This document shows, piece by piece, positions 24,311-35,598 of a stretch of DNA of 64,000 nucleotides. Numbering within the stretch: position 1 is the stretch's first letter; every line of letters begins with the position of its first letter. A program made the position numbers and the translations under genes. The notes under the pieces were generated by a model that worked only from the letters and a program-made list of their open reading frames with translations, was not told where the DNA came from and searched no databases. The DNA is taken from assembly GCA_916610825.1 (NCBI GenBank), contig OU744450.1, positions 18,158,814 to 18,222,813 on the forward strand, in the 5' to 3' direction. The stretch is from Haliclystus octoradiatus. Lineage: Eukaryota; Cnidaria; Staurozoa; Stauromedusae; Haliclystidae.

Positions 24311-25792
24311 ATGTCGTTCTTCGCATCTTTGATAAGTCAGTGCTTTACCTGGCCAGCTGTCATCGTTGCCATAGTAACATTCGTGGTGTATTATTATATT
24401 AGATGCCGTATGGAGATGTATAATTATCCTCCTGGTCCATTCCCGCTTCCTGTTATTGGTAATTTGCATTTGCTTAATACAGAGTGCATCCAAGAGAGGA
24501 TTACGGAGCTGTCTAAAACATATGGTCCAATCATCACATTATGGCTTGGGACAAAGCCAATGGTGATTGCATGCGGCGGAGAAGCGGCAAAAGAAATTTT
24601 AATTACAAAAGGACGAACATTTGCTGGTAGGCCAATGGCAAGGCAGGTAAAGAAATATTACCCTGGAATAGGGGTAGCTGCAGCTGATTACGGTGATGAT
24701 TGGAAGCACAACCGTCGAATGATTCAATCAATGGCTCAAGTCGAAGGGGATAAATTTGATTACCTACATGGTATGGTAACAGAGGATGTTGATACGTTCA
24801 TAGAAGACATCAAGAATGAAAATGGAATGGAGTTTTATGTACGTGGAAAGGTTCATTTTCTTTTTGCTTCTGTTGTTTGCAAATTACTGTTGAATCTTGT
24901 TATCACAAAGGAAGGTGAAGTGTATCAAAATTTAATCAAAATGAGCGAATCCTTACAAAAGGCGGTGCGTCAAACTGTATTTCAAATGGTTTCAAAACGA
25001 CTTTCGTTTGGAAAAGCCAAGAATGTTAAATTCATGGCTGATTTTTCTGACATTTTGAAGTATCTTATAAAATGCTACCGAGGAAAGGAGAATGTTTACA
25101 ACAGTGAAAACATATCATTAGGAGACATACTGGAAAATTCAAAGAAAGATGGCAATCCATTTCCAATAGAAGAATGGCCTGCAATTCTTGGAGATGTGTA
25201 CATTGCTGCTATCGACTCAAGTCACACCAACATGATCTGGGCAATCCTCTATCTCGTCTCATTTCCTGAGACGCAAGAGGCGCTACACAAGAACATTGAT
25301 GACAACTGGTGTGATCAATCCGAACCGCTATACCTTCAAAAAGAGAAATTCCCTTACGTTGAAGCCGTGTGGCATGAAACCTCAAGGTATAGTAGCGTTT
25401 TGTCTCTTGCATTGCCACATAAAGCACTAGATGATACAACTGTCTTGGGTCATCCAATCAAAACGAACACGCGTGTTTTTATCAATCATCACGCTTTGAA
25501 TCACGACTCGACACAATGGGATGATCCGGGAGTGTTCCGACCAGAAAGGTTTATAAATACCAAAGGAAAGTTCGAAATTCCTACGGAATACTTCTATCCA
25601 TTTGGTGGTGGAACCCGGAGCTGTGTCGGACAAAGTTTTGGTCGTATGGAACAATTTTTAGTCCTGCTTAAAGTTTTTCGAAAGTTCGAGTTCAAACTCC
25701 TAGAGAACCAACCAAAACCAACATTGGAAGGATGCCGTTCGTTTTCATGGCAACCACATGACTTTAAAGTTATTGCAATCAATAGAATGTAG
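24311..25792 (+). CDS. Cytochrome P450, clan-2-like, copy 1
   Basis: Microsomal heme-thiolate monooxygenase of 493 aa in one uninterrupted coding exon; the substrate is unknown. An N-terminal membrane anchor (about 13-29) is followed by the Pro-rich hinge PPGPFPLPVIGN. There is a helix C W-x3-R (WKHNRR). The I-helix AAIDSSHTN has Ala for the usual Gly and Ser for the usual Thr. The K-helix ExxR is ETSR, then FRPERF. The heme loop FGGGTRSCVG has its ligand cysteine near residue 438. A gtag acceptor-like site ends 5 nt before the ATG, supporting this start and a non-coding 5' exon. An AATAAA lies at 25895-25900. It is the first of four related copies in this window. Confidence 0.95.
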   Translation: MSFFASLISQCFTWPAVIVAIVTFVVYYYIRCRMEMYNYPPGPFPLPVIGNLHLLNTECIQERITELSKTYGPIITLWLGTKPMVIACGGEAAKEILITKGRTFAGRPMARQVKKYYPGIGVAAADYGDDWKHNRRMIQSMAQVEGDKFDYLHGMVTEDVDTFIEDIKNENGMEFYVRGKVHFLFASVVCKLLLNLVITKEGEVYQNLIKMSESLQKAVRQTVFQMVSKRLSFGKAKNVKFMADFSDILKYLIKCYRGKENVYNSENISLGDILENSKKDGNPFPIEEWPAILGDVYIAAIDSSHTNMIWAILYLVSFPETQEALHKNIDDNWCDQSEPLYLQKEKFPYVEAVWHETSRYSSVLSLALPHKALDDTTVLGHPIKTNTRVFINHHALNHDSTQWDDPGVFRPERFINTKGKFEIPTEYFYPFGGGTRSCVGQSFGRMEQFLVLLKVFRKFEFKLLENQPKPTLEGCRSFSWQPHDFKVIAINRM

Positions 25793-26621
25793 ATGTAACT
25801 TATGTTTCGACTCTAACCAACTAAATATCAATGAACATGTGGAAAAGGGTTGCCACGTTATGACTAGCAAATAATAACCATAGATGAACTAACTAATAAA
25901 TACTAGCGATTAGTGTAGTTAAAAATTCTTCATGTAATGCCGTTATTCTCTGTTTAATGATTAGCAAAGTGATTAACACATTGTTGATAGCCAAATTATG
26001 CACCAGAGAAAAATCGCAATAGTTTTTAGATCTTCTTCATAATGTTTAAAGAGTTTCGCTGACAGTCAACAACACGGGCAGAAATAACAATTTGAAAGCT
26101 CACAGTGTCAAAAATAAATGAATGGGGATGCAGCTACAGTACCATGATCCTCTTCTGCTCCATGATTCAGTAGTTGTTCTTCTTTTGTTGAAAAGTACTA
26201 TTTTTAATTTCATAAAATGCAGTTCCTCGCGTAAATCATCTATTAACTGAATGAAGCAGTTGACTTGAGCCTACTAATAGGATGAATAGATGAACCGAAG
26301 AGGAAACGAGCTGTAATAGCGGATTAGCGGAGCCCGAATAAACAAGTGAACGAGTAATTCACTCACTCAAACCAATTATATAACTCGAAAACATCGCAAT
26401 AACACTAATTTACGTCTACACAACTAACGAGTGCATTCAATACCAAGTAATTAGCCATAAATGTCAACAAATGTGTAACACTTACTCTAGCCTCCTATAG
26501 AGGATATCATCAAAAGTAGGAATGGTTACGCGTTACGAAAAGACCTTGGGCTCAACGTCGGCATGACCCTGGGATCTAGGTCAATGCACATTGCACAAAG
26601 ATCCATATAAGTCAATGCCGT

Positions 26622-26687
26622 TAGCCTGTGTCACAGACTAAAATATTTAAAAAAGTTTACAAATGTTTTGTTCTGTGACGCAGTCTA
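26622..26687. repeat. Degraded foldback, TAGCCTGC family (copy E)
   Basis: The ends TAGCCTGTGTCACAGAC and TTCTGTGACGCAGTCTA pair imperfectly. The flanking 9-mers CAATGCCGT and CAGTGCAGT agree at 7 of 9, which suggests an old 9 bp duplication. Confidence 0.55.
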
Positions 26688-27204
26688 CAGTGCAGTTAGA
26701 ATCTATAAATTCAATAGGACAATCATCTTTTGTTTGTTCCAAATTCATCATTTTCTCTAAAAGATAAGGTTTTGTTTCTACATTTCAAAGAAAGAGGAAG
26801 ACTTCAAAATAATAATTTTTGTTTTCTTATTTGTCGCTTGTCTATGAATACCAAATTGGAGATGCAGTTACTCACATTTGATTTATGTATTGGATTATAA
26901 CTTCAATAAATTGTAAGTATTTAATTATTAAACTATAGTGAAACATCCATGAAAAATCAACGACATTTGATTAACTTTTTTAATTGCCAGATGTAACCAG
27001 ACCAGACAAGAACACTTTTACTCAGTAATTCATATGTGATATATAAAACAGCAATGATTCTTTGATGTGGCTTCATATATACTTTATTGATCGTAATTAT
27101 TTATTCCCACGTGAACCCTATAATGATTCTGCAAACAGGTTAGAATAATATCGTAAGTTTATATACGTTGTTGTGAGAAACGCCCACATTAGTTGTTGTA
27201 TATA

Positions 27205-27338
27205 GAGCTTTTTCACATGTTCCCAATGATTACGTTGAGAATTATTATAGAAAAGATTGATATCCCTGGCGATGTATTTTGAAAAGACCGTTACCCCCGG
27301 GATTGATTGTTATGCCACATCAACATGTGAAAAAGCTC
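27205..27338. mobile_element. MITE with GAGCTTTTTCACATGTT inverted ends
   Basis: It is 134 bp. The termini GAGCTTTTTCACATGTT and AACATGTGAAAAAGCTC are exactly complementary and flanked by TA on both sides. A TA duplication would fit the Tc1/mariner group, but the superfamily is not settled. It has no coding capacity. Confidence 0.65.
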
Positions 27339-28307
27339 TATTTATTTCGATTAATTTTCAAGAAATTTGATGATTTACATGCATGGTATCAAAATAGCCA
27401 CGTTTTTTGAAAAACTTTCTGCTTTGCTGCTTTTTATGCAAACGTAGTCCATAAATTATTGTATTAAATGATTGCTGGACACATGATTCGTACTTGCACA
27501 ATATGCAGAAATCTCATAGACGTCGTTGCTTGGATACGTCACTTCCTTACACTTTATTATCATCATGTATCTATCTATACATTTTTATTTGTCAATGAAA
27601 AATTGGTTTGCCGATGCATCAGCGACGGTTCGAACCTCTCGCTTACGTACATCCGTTCAAAATTTTAATGCTTATATACCATATACAAGTAATGTGTTCC
27701 AGGAGTTTAACTTTTAAAACCCATATTAGAATTAAACGTACAAAATTTGTTTATCTAGTTACATTTGATATATCTATTATGATATGTGATATCTAATTAA
27801 ACAGTTTTAAGAAATTATCATCACATAATTATCTGACTATCATATATCAGCATCGTCATAATATCCCACATGTCAATGTGGAAAATCCAAGCTAAGCCAC
27901 TCCATCTCCACAAACCATAGCCTCAAGTGATACCATAAGACCCATTTTCAAGTGTAAAGAAAAAGATTCCGAGAAAGACACACACAGTAAAAATGAGGAG
28001 ACAAAAGAAAAAATCGAAAATAGGTTAAGACTTTTGAAAGCTCATCTGGCAACAGTTTGGATCTAGTTAAACAGAGCCACAGACTTCACCATCACCGGGC
28101 TTATTATCAGACAATTTAAAATCTACAATCAAGGACTAGATCCCAATGTTTCTGTTTCAGTACGTGTGTGAGTTGAATCATTGACTATATGGTTGAATTT
28201 ACTGGAGAAGCAAACACAAGCTTTTCCATTGATATAACCAATCAATATCTAAAAGAGTTTGTTTGAATCTTTGTAAATGTTGTCATAAATTGTCTATTTC
28301 TAGAAAC

Positions 28308-29786
28308 ATGGCGATAATGTCGATCATGAGTCAATTTATAACGTGGCCTACTGTAGCCATTGCTATTGTAACACTTATGGTTTATTACTACGTGATCTGG
28401 CGAATAAAGATGTCTAAATACCCACCTGGTCCGTTTCCGTTACCTTTCGTTGGTAATCTTCATTTACTAACAGCAGAGTGCATCCATGAAACAATTACAG
28501 AATTATCCAAAGTCTATGGTCCATTAATCACATTGTGGTTAGGTACAAAACCAATGATAGTTGCATGCAATGGTGAAATAGCGAAGGAGGCTTTAATTGC
28601 AAAGGGGCGAGCATTTGCTGGTAGGCCAGTCTCACAAATTGTAAAGAAATACTATCCAGGAGAGGGTGTAGGTTCGGCTGATTATGGAGATGCCTGGAAA
28701 CGCAACCGTCGATTCGTACACACAGCAGTTCAAGTCGAAGGTAATAAGTTGGACTATTTGCATGGTATGGTTATGAATGATTCTGACAAATTCATTGCAG
28801 ATATTGAAGCAGAAGGAGGGAAGCCATTTTATGTGCGGGGAAAAGTTCATTTTGCTTTTGCTTCTACAATTATTAAGTTGCTATTTAATCTTGTTATTAC
28901 AAAAGATGGCGAACCGTACAAGAAATTGGTTGGATTGAGCGAAGCCTTACAGAAGATTACACGGCAAAATTTATTACAAATCATTTTCAAACGATTGCCA
29001 TTTGGAAAAGACACAGCTAAATCATCCCTACTCGAGTTGAGGAGCATTATGGAATATTTTATTGAATGCTTTCACAAAAAAGAAAATGTATACAGCACAG
29101 AAAACGGGTCATTGGCTCACATATTAGAGAATGCAAGTAAGACGGATCCTCATTTTTCCGTTGAAGAATGGCCGCCCATCGTTGCAGATGTATATGTGGC
29201 AGCAATTGACACAGGCCATAACAATATCATTTGGGCTATCCTTTATCTTGCACATCATCCTGATAAACAAAAAGCATTACACAAAAACATTGATGACAAC
29301 TGGGGCGATGATTCAGTGCCACTTTATCTTCAAAAGGAGAATTTCCCCTACGTCTTAGCTGTCTGGTATGAAACCCTTCGCTATAGCAGTGTTCTCTCCC
29401 TTGCATTACCGCATAAAGCTATAGAAGATACAACTATCGCTGGTTATGCAATGAAGAAAGGTACACGTATTTTTATCAATCAACACGCCTTGAATCATGA
29501 CCCTACACAATGGGATAAACCAGAGGAATTCAGACCAGAACGTTTCATAACCAACAAAGGCAAGTTCCAGGTCCCAACTGAACATTTCTATCTGTTTGGT
29601 GGTGGTGCCCGAAGCTGCATTGGTCACAGTTTTGGTCGGCTAAACCAGTTCATTTTTATGCTGAGACTATTCCGTAATTTTGAGTTCAAATTTCCAGAGG
29701 ACCAACCAAATCCAACGATGAAAGGTAGTCGTTCGTTCTCATGGCAACCGCAAGATTACAAAGTTATTGCAATAAAAAGAACGTAG
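28308..29786 (+). CDS. Cytochrome P450, clan-2-like, copy 2
   Basis: A single-coding-exon microsomal P450 of 492 aa, substrate unknown. I take the ATG at 28308, which sits 4 nt after a pyrimidine-rich ...ttctag acceptor and aligns with copy 3 (MAI.SI); the open frame upstream to 28263 lacks an ATG. Motifs are an anchor helix, PPGPFPLPFVGN, WKRNRR, I-helix AAIDTGHNN, K-helix ETLR, FRPERF, and FGGGARSCIG with Cys near 437. The motif before the K-helix reads YVLAVWYET where the other copies have YVEAVWYET. About 205 bp (29186-29393) are nearly identical to copy 3, including silent sites, unlike the flanks. A LINE lies tail-to-tail about 160 bp downstream. Confidence 0.95.
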   Translation: MAIMSIMSQFITWPTVAIAIVTLMVYYYVIWRIKMSKYPPGPFPLPFVGNLHLLTAECIHETITELSKVYGPLITLWLGTKPMIVACNGEIAKEALIAKGRAFAGRPVSQIVKKYYPGEGVGSADYGDAWKRNRRFVHTAVQVEGNKLDYLHGMVMNDSDKFIADIEAEGGKPFYVRGKVHFAFASTIIKLLFNLVITKDGEPYKKLVGLSEALQKITRQNLLQIIFKRLPFGKDTAKSSLLELRSIMEYFIECFHKKENVYSTENGSLAHILENASKTDPHFSVEEWPPIVADVYVAAIDTGHNNIIWAILYLAHHPDKQKALHKNIDDNWGDDSVPLYLQKENFPYVLAVWYETLRYSSVLSLALPHKAIEDTTIAGYAMKKGTRIFINQHALNHDPTQWDKPEEFRPERFITNKGKFQVPTEHFYLFGGGARSCIGHSFGRLNQFIFMLRLFRNFEFKFPEDQPNPTMKGSRSFSWQPQDYKVIAIKRT

Positions 29787-29942
29787 ATGGAATCAGTGAG
29801 AATAGAACTTTTTTTAAATATTAGTAGTTTCAAGTCAAATCATTTTTATTTGTTTTCTAATACATTTTCCCATACAATTATTGTTAATTGTATCATGTAT
29901 TTATGTAATGCAGTAAGACTGATTTCAACATCGATTGAAAGA

Positions 29943-32900
29943 TGTAATAATAATAATAATAATATGCATTTTTATAGCGCCATTTCTTGATGAATCCAAT
30001 GGCGCTTTACAGGATTATATAGTAATAAAATTAAATAAAAGGTATATACAAAATAAAATACATAAGGTAAGTAAGTATAAGGTAAGATTCATTGTTAAAC
30101 ATCTACAGCATAATAGAATGATAATTATGTTTTAATTTAATTTAAATTAAAATACTCTTTGAACAAATGCGTTTTTACTTCGCTTTTGAATTGTTCAAGT
30201 GATGTACAACAGCGAATTTCAAATGGGAGACCATTCCACAATAATGGCGCTACGTTGGAGAATGATCGACATCCGTAGGTCTTCAAGTGACATTTTGGTT
30301 GGACAAGTAGCATTTTATCTTTAGACCTCAAACTTCTAATTGGTATATGAGGAAGCAATAGTTCTGTCAAATAACTAGGTGCCATTCCGTACCATGCTTT
30401 ATATGTGATGATTAAAATTTTGAATTTAATGCGCTGTTTTACAGGTAGCCAGTGAAGATCTTGTAGAATTGGTGTAATATGATCATATTTTCGTGTGAAT
30501 GTCAGTACACGTGCAGCAGAATTTTGAACGCATTGTATCTTATGTAAATTTTCTTTTGTAATTCCAGATAGTAATATATTGCAATGATCTATTCTTGATG
30601 ATATAAATGAGTGAATTAAAATTTCACAATGTTTAAATGAAATATATTTTCTTATCTTGGCTATATTGCGAAGATGATAGAATGCAGTTTTACAGATGGC
30701 TTTCACTTGTTTATCCATTGATAGTATATCATCAAACCAAACGCCAATGTTTTTAGCTGATGTTGAATTTGTGATGTCACTGTCTCCAATATTAATAGAG
30801 CTTAATGGCGGCAAGGGTCGATGACGAGCATGAAAGAGGAGAAATTCAGTCTTACTGCCATTCAGCAAAAGTTTGTTTGAAGTCATCCAAGAGTCAACAT
30901 CATTAAGACATGCTTCAATGCGTGATTTAGAAAAAATTGGTTCATTTTCTGCTTTTGGGTTGAAAGTTAGATAAATTTGTGTATCATCAGCATAAAAATG
31001 AAAAGACATGCCATGCGATTTGATGATATCCGCAAGTGGTGAAGTGTACATAGAATACAATAATGGGCCTAACACTGACCCTTGAGGAACACCACAACTA
31101 AGTTTACGAGAGGAGGAGACCTCATTTTCAATTTTAACAAACTGTGTTCTATTTGATAGATATGATGTTATCCATGATAGAGCTTTCCCACTAATTCCAA
31201 AACGTTTCTCCAGTCTATTAATTAAAATATTGTGGTCCACAGTATCAAATGCAGCTGACAAATCCAGTAAAACGAGTATGATACATTTATTATCATCGAT
31301 AGCACAAAGTAGATCGTTATGAATTCTAGCGAGAGCAGTTTCAGTGCTATGACCTTTCTTGTATGCAGACTGGAAGGTTTCATGTGACTTCTCGTCATCG
31401 AGGTGTTGATTTAATCTTACTGACACCACTTTCTCGATTGCTTTTGATATAAACTTCAAATTAGAAATTGGTCTAAAGTTTTTAAACACATCTTTGTCAA
31501 GGGAATTGTTTTTTATAAGAGGATCCAGAACAGCTTCTTTTAAATTTTCAGGAACTATTTCATTATCAAAAGAGAGGTTAATTATCTTCGAAATTACAGG
31601 TAAAAGAACAGGGAGACAAGTTTTCATCAGAGCACCAGGTATTGGATCCAAAATCGAGGATTTGGCACACATAGTGGTTAGGAGAGATAATAGCTCTTCA
31701 GGTGTTGTTGGTAAAAAAGTGTCAAGTTTTGCATGAAAACGAGGCTCTTCATTCGCTGTACATGTGCTAGCCTCTAATGAAAAGTTATTTCGTATGATAC
31801 TTATTTTGTTATCAAAAAAGTCAACAAATTGTTCTGCAAGATTGACTGCACTTGTGTAATGAGGTAGTTTTTTATCTGATTTCAGATTTAGCATTTTAGA
31901 TACGGTAGAAAACAGCACACGTTGATTATTTTTGTGCTCGTCAATTATGTCAGTATAAAATGTCATTCTTGATTCATGTATTACTTTGTTAACGATATTA
32001 CATTGGTCAACGTACATAGTTCTGTCTATGACTAGTCTGCTTTTTCTCCATCTGCGTTCTAATCTCCTGCGCTTTGACTTCTCAACTTTTATTGTTTCTG
32101 AATACCATGGTGCCTTTGGTCTAATAGTTATAGTTCGGCGTTTAACAGGTGCATAGCGATCTAGTAAGGAGTGTAAAGTTCTTTCATAACATTCAGCCAA
32201 GGATGATACATCACCGTGCCTATCAAGCTGCAACAATAGGGGAGAATTTTTGATATCATCAACAAGAAGAGTCTTATCAATAGACTTTATCTTTCGATAA
32301 GTTATTTCTTTCCTTTCATATACTGGCTTGTCGAGACATGACGTCTCAAAGAACACAGCAGAGTGATCTGATAGTTGTGGATCAATTACATTAATGTTGT
32401 TTACTGTATCAGACGATCTTGTGATTATGAGATCAAGAATGTGTCCACTTTTGTGGGTTGATTTGTTTACATGCTGAACAAGGCCAAAAGCTTCCAGTAC
32501 TCCTTGGAATCGAATTGCGTTGATGTCACAAGGGTCATCTAGATGAAAATTGAAGTCTCCGACAATAATTAGTTGATTCGACGATGTTATTAGATGTTCT
32601 AAGAAGGAGCTGAATTCCTGTAAGAATAGAGAGATAGTGAGCTGGTTCATCTGGGACGGTGGTGGTCTATAAATAACTACCAAATTCAGACTTTTTGACG
32701 CATTTCTAATTACGTAGTCAGCATATTCAAAAGAACAACACAAGAGATTGAGTGAACTATTCTTGAGCTTCAACTGCTTTTTGAAGAGCAATGCAATTCC
32801 ACCACCTTTTGATGTTTCACGAGGTGTATGGAGCATACTATAGCCAGATGGGCATATATTGTTTATTATTATTTGATCAGCATTTGATCCATTTAGCCAT

Positions 32901-33895
32901 GTCTCCGTTAATGCAAGCGCGTCAATGTTATTATCAACAACGAAATCTTTAATACTCAAGGATTTGTTGTTAACTGACCTAGCATTTAGCATACATAACT
33001 GTGCAGGTTTAATTGTTGATCTGTTGTTAGAATCAATGTCAGTAGGTCTAGTAAGTGAAGGTGAAATCACTGTTAGATTATCATGAATGTTTTTTCCGAA
33101 AGGAATATGATAACTACTGGACGACTAATGTTGTTCTTGTGTTGATAATACGGATTGGTTAATCTTATTGTTGTTGTTACCGTCACTTTCACAGTTTCTT
33201 GCGTATTTCAAGAAATTTGAGATCCTAAATTTCTTCCCACCACGCTTGCCTCTCTTTCTTTTGCGTCTACTGTTGAAAGTGAAATGAGTAGTTAAGGTAT
33301 TAAACAAATCAGAACAAGCACTAATACGTATTTCAAATAATTCATCTCGAGTGTATGCAATCATTGAATGAACAGTTTCTATGAATGGCACAATTGGCAT
33401 TGTTATAATGACAATAGATCAATGATTATAAGATATAAAAATTCAAATAAAGTTTACGGCGGTTGGTAATGACGATAATAATTTTGAATATACAAACTAT
33501 GGAATAATCAAATAAATTCTTTCAGATTAATGTAGGTAACAAAATAACGACAATAAACTCTTTAAGGCATCTAAACTCTTTACTATGAAGCACAAATCCT
33601 GTTTTCTTGTAAAATGTTAAATAATTATCTCCAAATCCAAAACTTTAACGAACAAAAAAAAATTTTAAATCAGAATTCAAGATATACAATATACAATCTC
33701 CCTGTCAAAAATGATATCAATCACTCAGAAATATTAATAACTTTCAGCAAAGAAAAATAAACTACAAATAAATGTAAGCTCTTGAACTAAAAATATAAAA
33801 AATAAAGTTATAAATAAGTTATAAATTTACAATTTTAAAATAATAATCCAGGAGCACGCAAAGCGCGTCCGTCGCCAACAAAGGCGCCGTGATTC
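29943..33895 (-). mobile_element. CR1/L2-like non-LTR retrotransposon (LINE)
   Basis: Minus-strand element. Its 3' end has a hairpin (TGTAAAGCGCC... and GGCGCTATAAAAATGCAT) followed by an (ATT)n tail at 29945-29964, typical of CR1/L2-type elements. Its single large frame encodes an AP-like endonuclease and RT. The 5' limit is a guess, set at a GC-richer block (33845-33895). I found no clear target duplication and no separate ORF1. Confidence 0.85.
30137..33400 (-). pseudogene. LINE ORF2: endonuclease-reverse transcriptase, one in-frame TAG
   Basis: Codes for target-primed retrotransposition. From 33070 down the frame is open for 977 codons. It begins with an AP-endonuclease (LNARSVNNK, ETWL, GGGIALLFK, GDFNFHLDD, LSDHSAVFF). 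The RT follows, with LLDLSAAFDTVDHNIL, GVPQGSVLGPLLYSMY and YADDTQIYL, and the C-terminal LHWLPVKQRIKFKI. The same frame extends upstream to 33400 as a basic leader (RKRKRGKRGGKK) that resembles the N-terminal part of such proteins. A single TAG at 33125-33127 interrupts it. There are no other breaks, so the copy is young. If translation starts at an internal codon, or the TAG is read through, it could still be active. Confidence 0.85.
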
Positions 33896-33954
33896 ATAAT
33901 CATACATAATGGGTCCTAAAATCTTAAATCTTAAATTACTCTTAAAAGATGCTC

Positions 33955-34215
33955 TGGATTTTCCTTATTGTTCAACTTGTGAGCCCAGGGGAGGTGACTC
34001 CAGACTCTGTGCATGGACCTTGGGTGTCACTTTGGAAAAAAGTGAAGCATCAAAGAAGTTCCAAAAATCCGGTAAAATCTACCTATTTCCAAAATTCTCT
34101 AGAAATTCAAAAAGTGTCACAAAAATACCTAAAATCTGAAATTTCCTACCCAAAAAGTATATCCTCATCTGCAATATGGACCCCAAAAAAGTGGCGCAAT
34201 TTGTTACACATTTTC
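33955..34215 (-). repeat. Dispersed AACTTTTTGGGTAG repeat, copy 1
   Basis: Read on the minus strand it begins GGGTCCATATTGCAG, then CTTTTTGGGTAGGAAATTTC, and ends CCAAAGTGACACCCAAG and GAGTCACCTCCCC. The same series of blocks recurs at about 45888, 55865 and 59815 on the plus strand. Confidence 0.6.
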
Positions 34216-34346
34216 CATTGGTAATCTGATTATATCCTAGCCATCTTACTTTATTTGAAGCAAAGATATTGCCAATGTTGCCAATGTTCGTGACCTGGAT
34301 ATAATATTAATCCCAGACCTCAAACCATCATCGCACTGCTCTATGC

Positions 34347-34754
34347 AGAGCTCTCAACCCTCCCACTTTCGGGGGGAGTCTCCCTCATTTCAGGGTCTTC
34401 TCCCACTTTGAGAAATTTCCTCCCTCTTTTTCTAGTAATTCCATTTATATAGACATTTATAATTATATTGATATCTTCGTTTTTAATAAAACTTTGGAAC
34501 TGTAATCCATTACAAAATAAAGGGCTACGCACAAATTTCGAGAAACTTTAACCCTTTTGCTCACCTGTCATTTGAAATTGAATTTGAGGTTAGTTTTTGA
34601 TTGGACAAATTGTACTTATGTTTTGTCAAAATGGCGGAAAAAAGACTGTAAGGAAAATAAAGGAGACATGCCCCCAGACCCCCCTAAAGGTCCACCCCTT
34701 CGGAGTAGATAAGACAAAACCTTCCCCTCAAAAATTATTAAGGTTGAGAGCTCT
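34347..34754. mobile_element. hAT-like MITE with AGAGCTCTCAACC ends
   Basis: It is 408 bp. The ends AGAGCTCTCAACC and GGTTGAGAGCTCT are exactly complementary. The flanking 8-mers GCTCTATG (34338-34345) and GCTTTATG (34755-34762) match at 7 of 8, with one extra base at the left end. A related end occurs near 47300 (GGGAGGGTTGAG). No transposase. Confidence 0.65.
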
Positions 34755-35598
34755 GCTTTATGATAGCTGCAAAAGCAAATTCACAATCATATCTTATTTC
34801 TAAACGTTTCCATTCTAATCAAATTGACATTGATATAAATAGGTATGCCTGCATTATCATTTATCATGGACATGTACTGATGCTCATCCCGCTGATAATT
34901 TGTCCGTAACCATACTAACTTCCATTGCTTATCAAATAGAAAATGTACGATGCTCGAAAACGAGAAAACTATATGCGCGTGAATAGCCAATCAGCGATCA
35001 GTAATACATTCCATGATTTCATTGCAAGCTTATATGTTATTTTACTTGTAATCATATGCGGATTAAATGTGGATTTATCCCTGGTTTTCCCTTGAGACAA
35101 CATAAAACAATATCAAAGAAGAAGCTCTGAGTGATCATGTTCTGTCTGTTAATGTTTAGTGTATATCCAGAGCAGTGATTTGAATACATAGTTTATGGGT
35201 TGAAGAAAGTGTAAATAGATATAAACACAAGGCAGCACTGAAGTTTTACCAGAAATAGTATGCATATCTAAAATAATACTCGGGAATAATACCCTTCATG
35301 GCTCACAAAGGAATGTGTGTACTGTCATAACAGACTTTATAAATGAAATTTCGTATACATGTAGTATAATGACTTTTCAAAGCTATGATCACTTCAGTTT
35401 TAATTAATTTATGTGTTATCAATCGTTATGGTACATCACTGGGATGCAACATTTTTAATCAGTAAATATCCCACGTGAGATAATATACTTTTACTAATGA
35501 TAGTCATCTATATTACTGCTGAATTGGTCATTTTACCTCAAAAGGTATGTTAATTAGTACTACAAACAAAGGGAAATCATATTTTGAAACTATAATTA

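Larger units (their letters stand above)
25793..28307. other. Intergenic region between P450 copies 1 and 2
   Basis: It holds a poly(A) signal candidate, one degraded foldback (26622-26687), one MITE (27205-27338), and probably a 5' UTR exon of copy 2 that I cannot place. The short open frames are not convincing. Confidence 0.45.

Noticed and set aside
28263..28307. Longer N-terminus for P450 copy 2
   Set aside because: It has no ATG and lies before an acceptor-like site; copies 2 and 3 align from the ATG at 28308.
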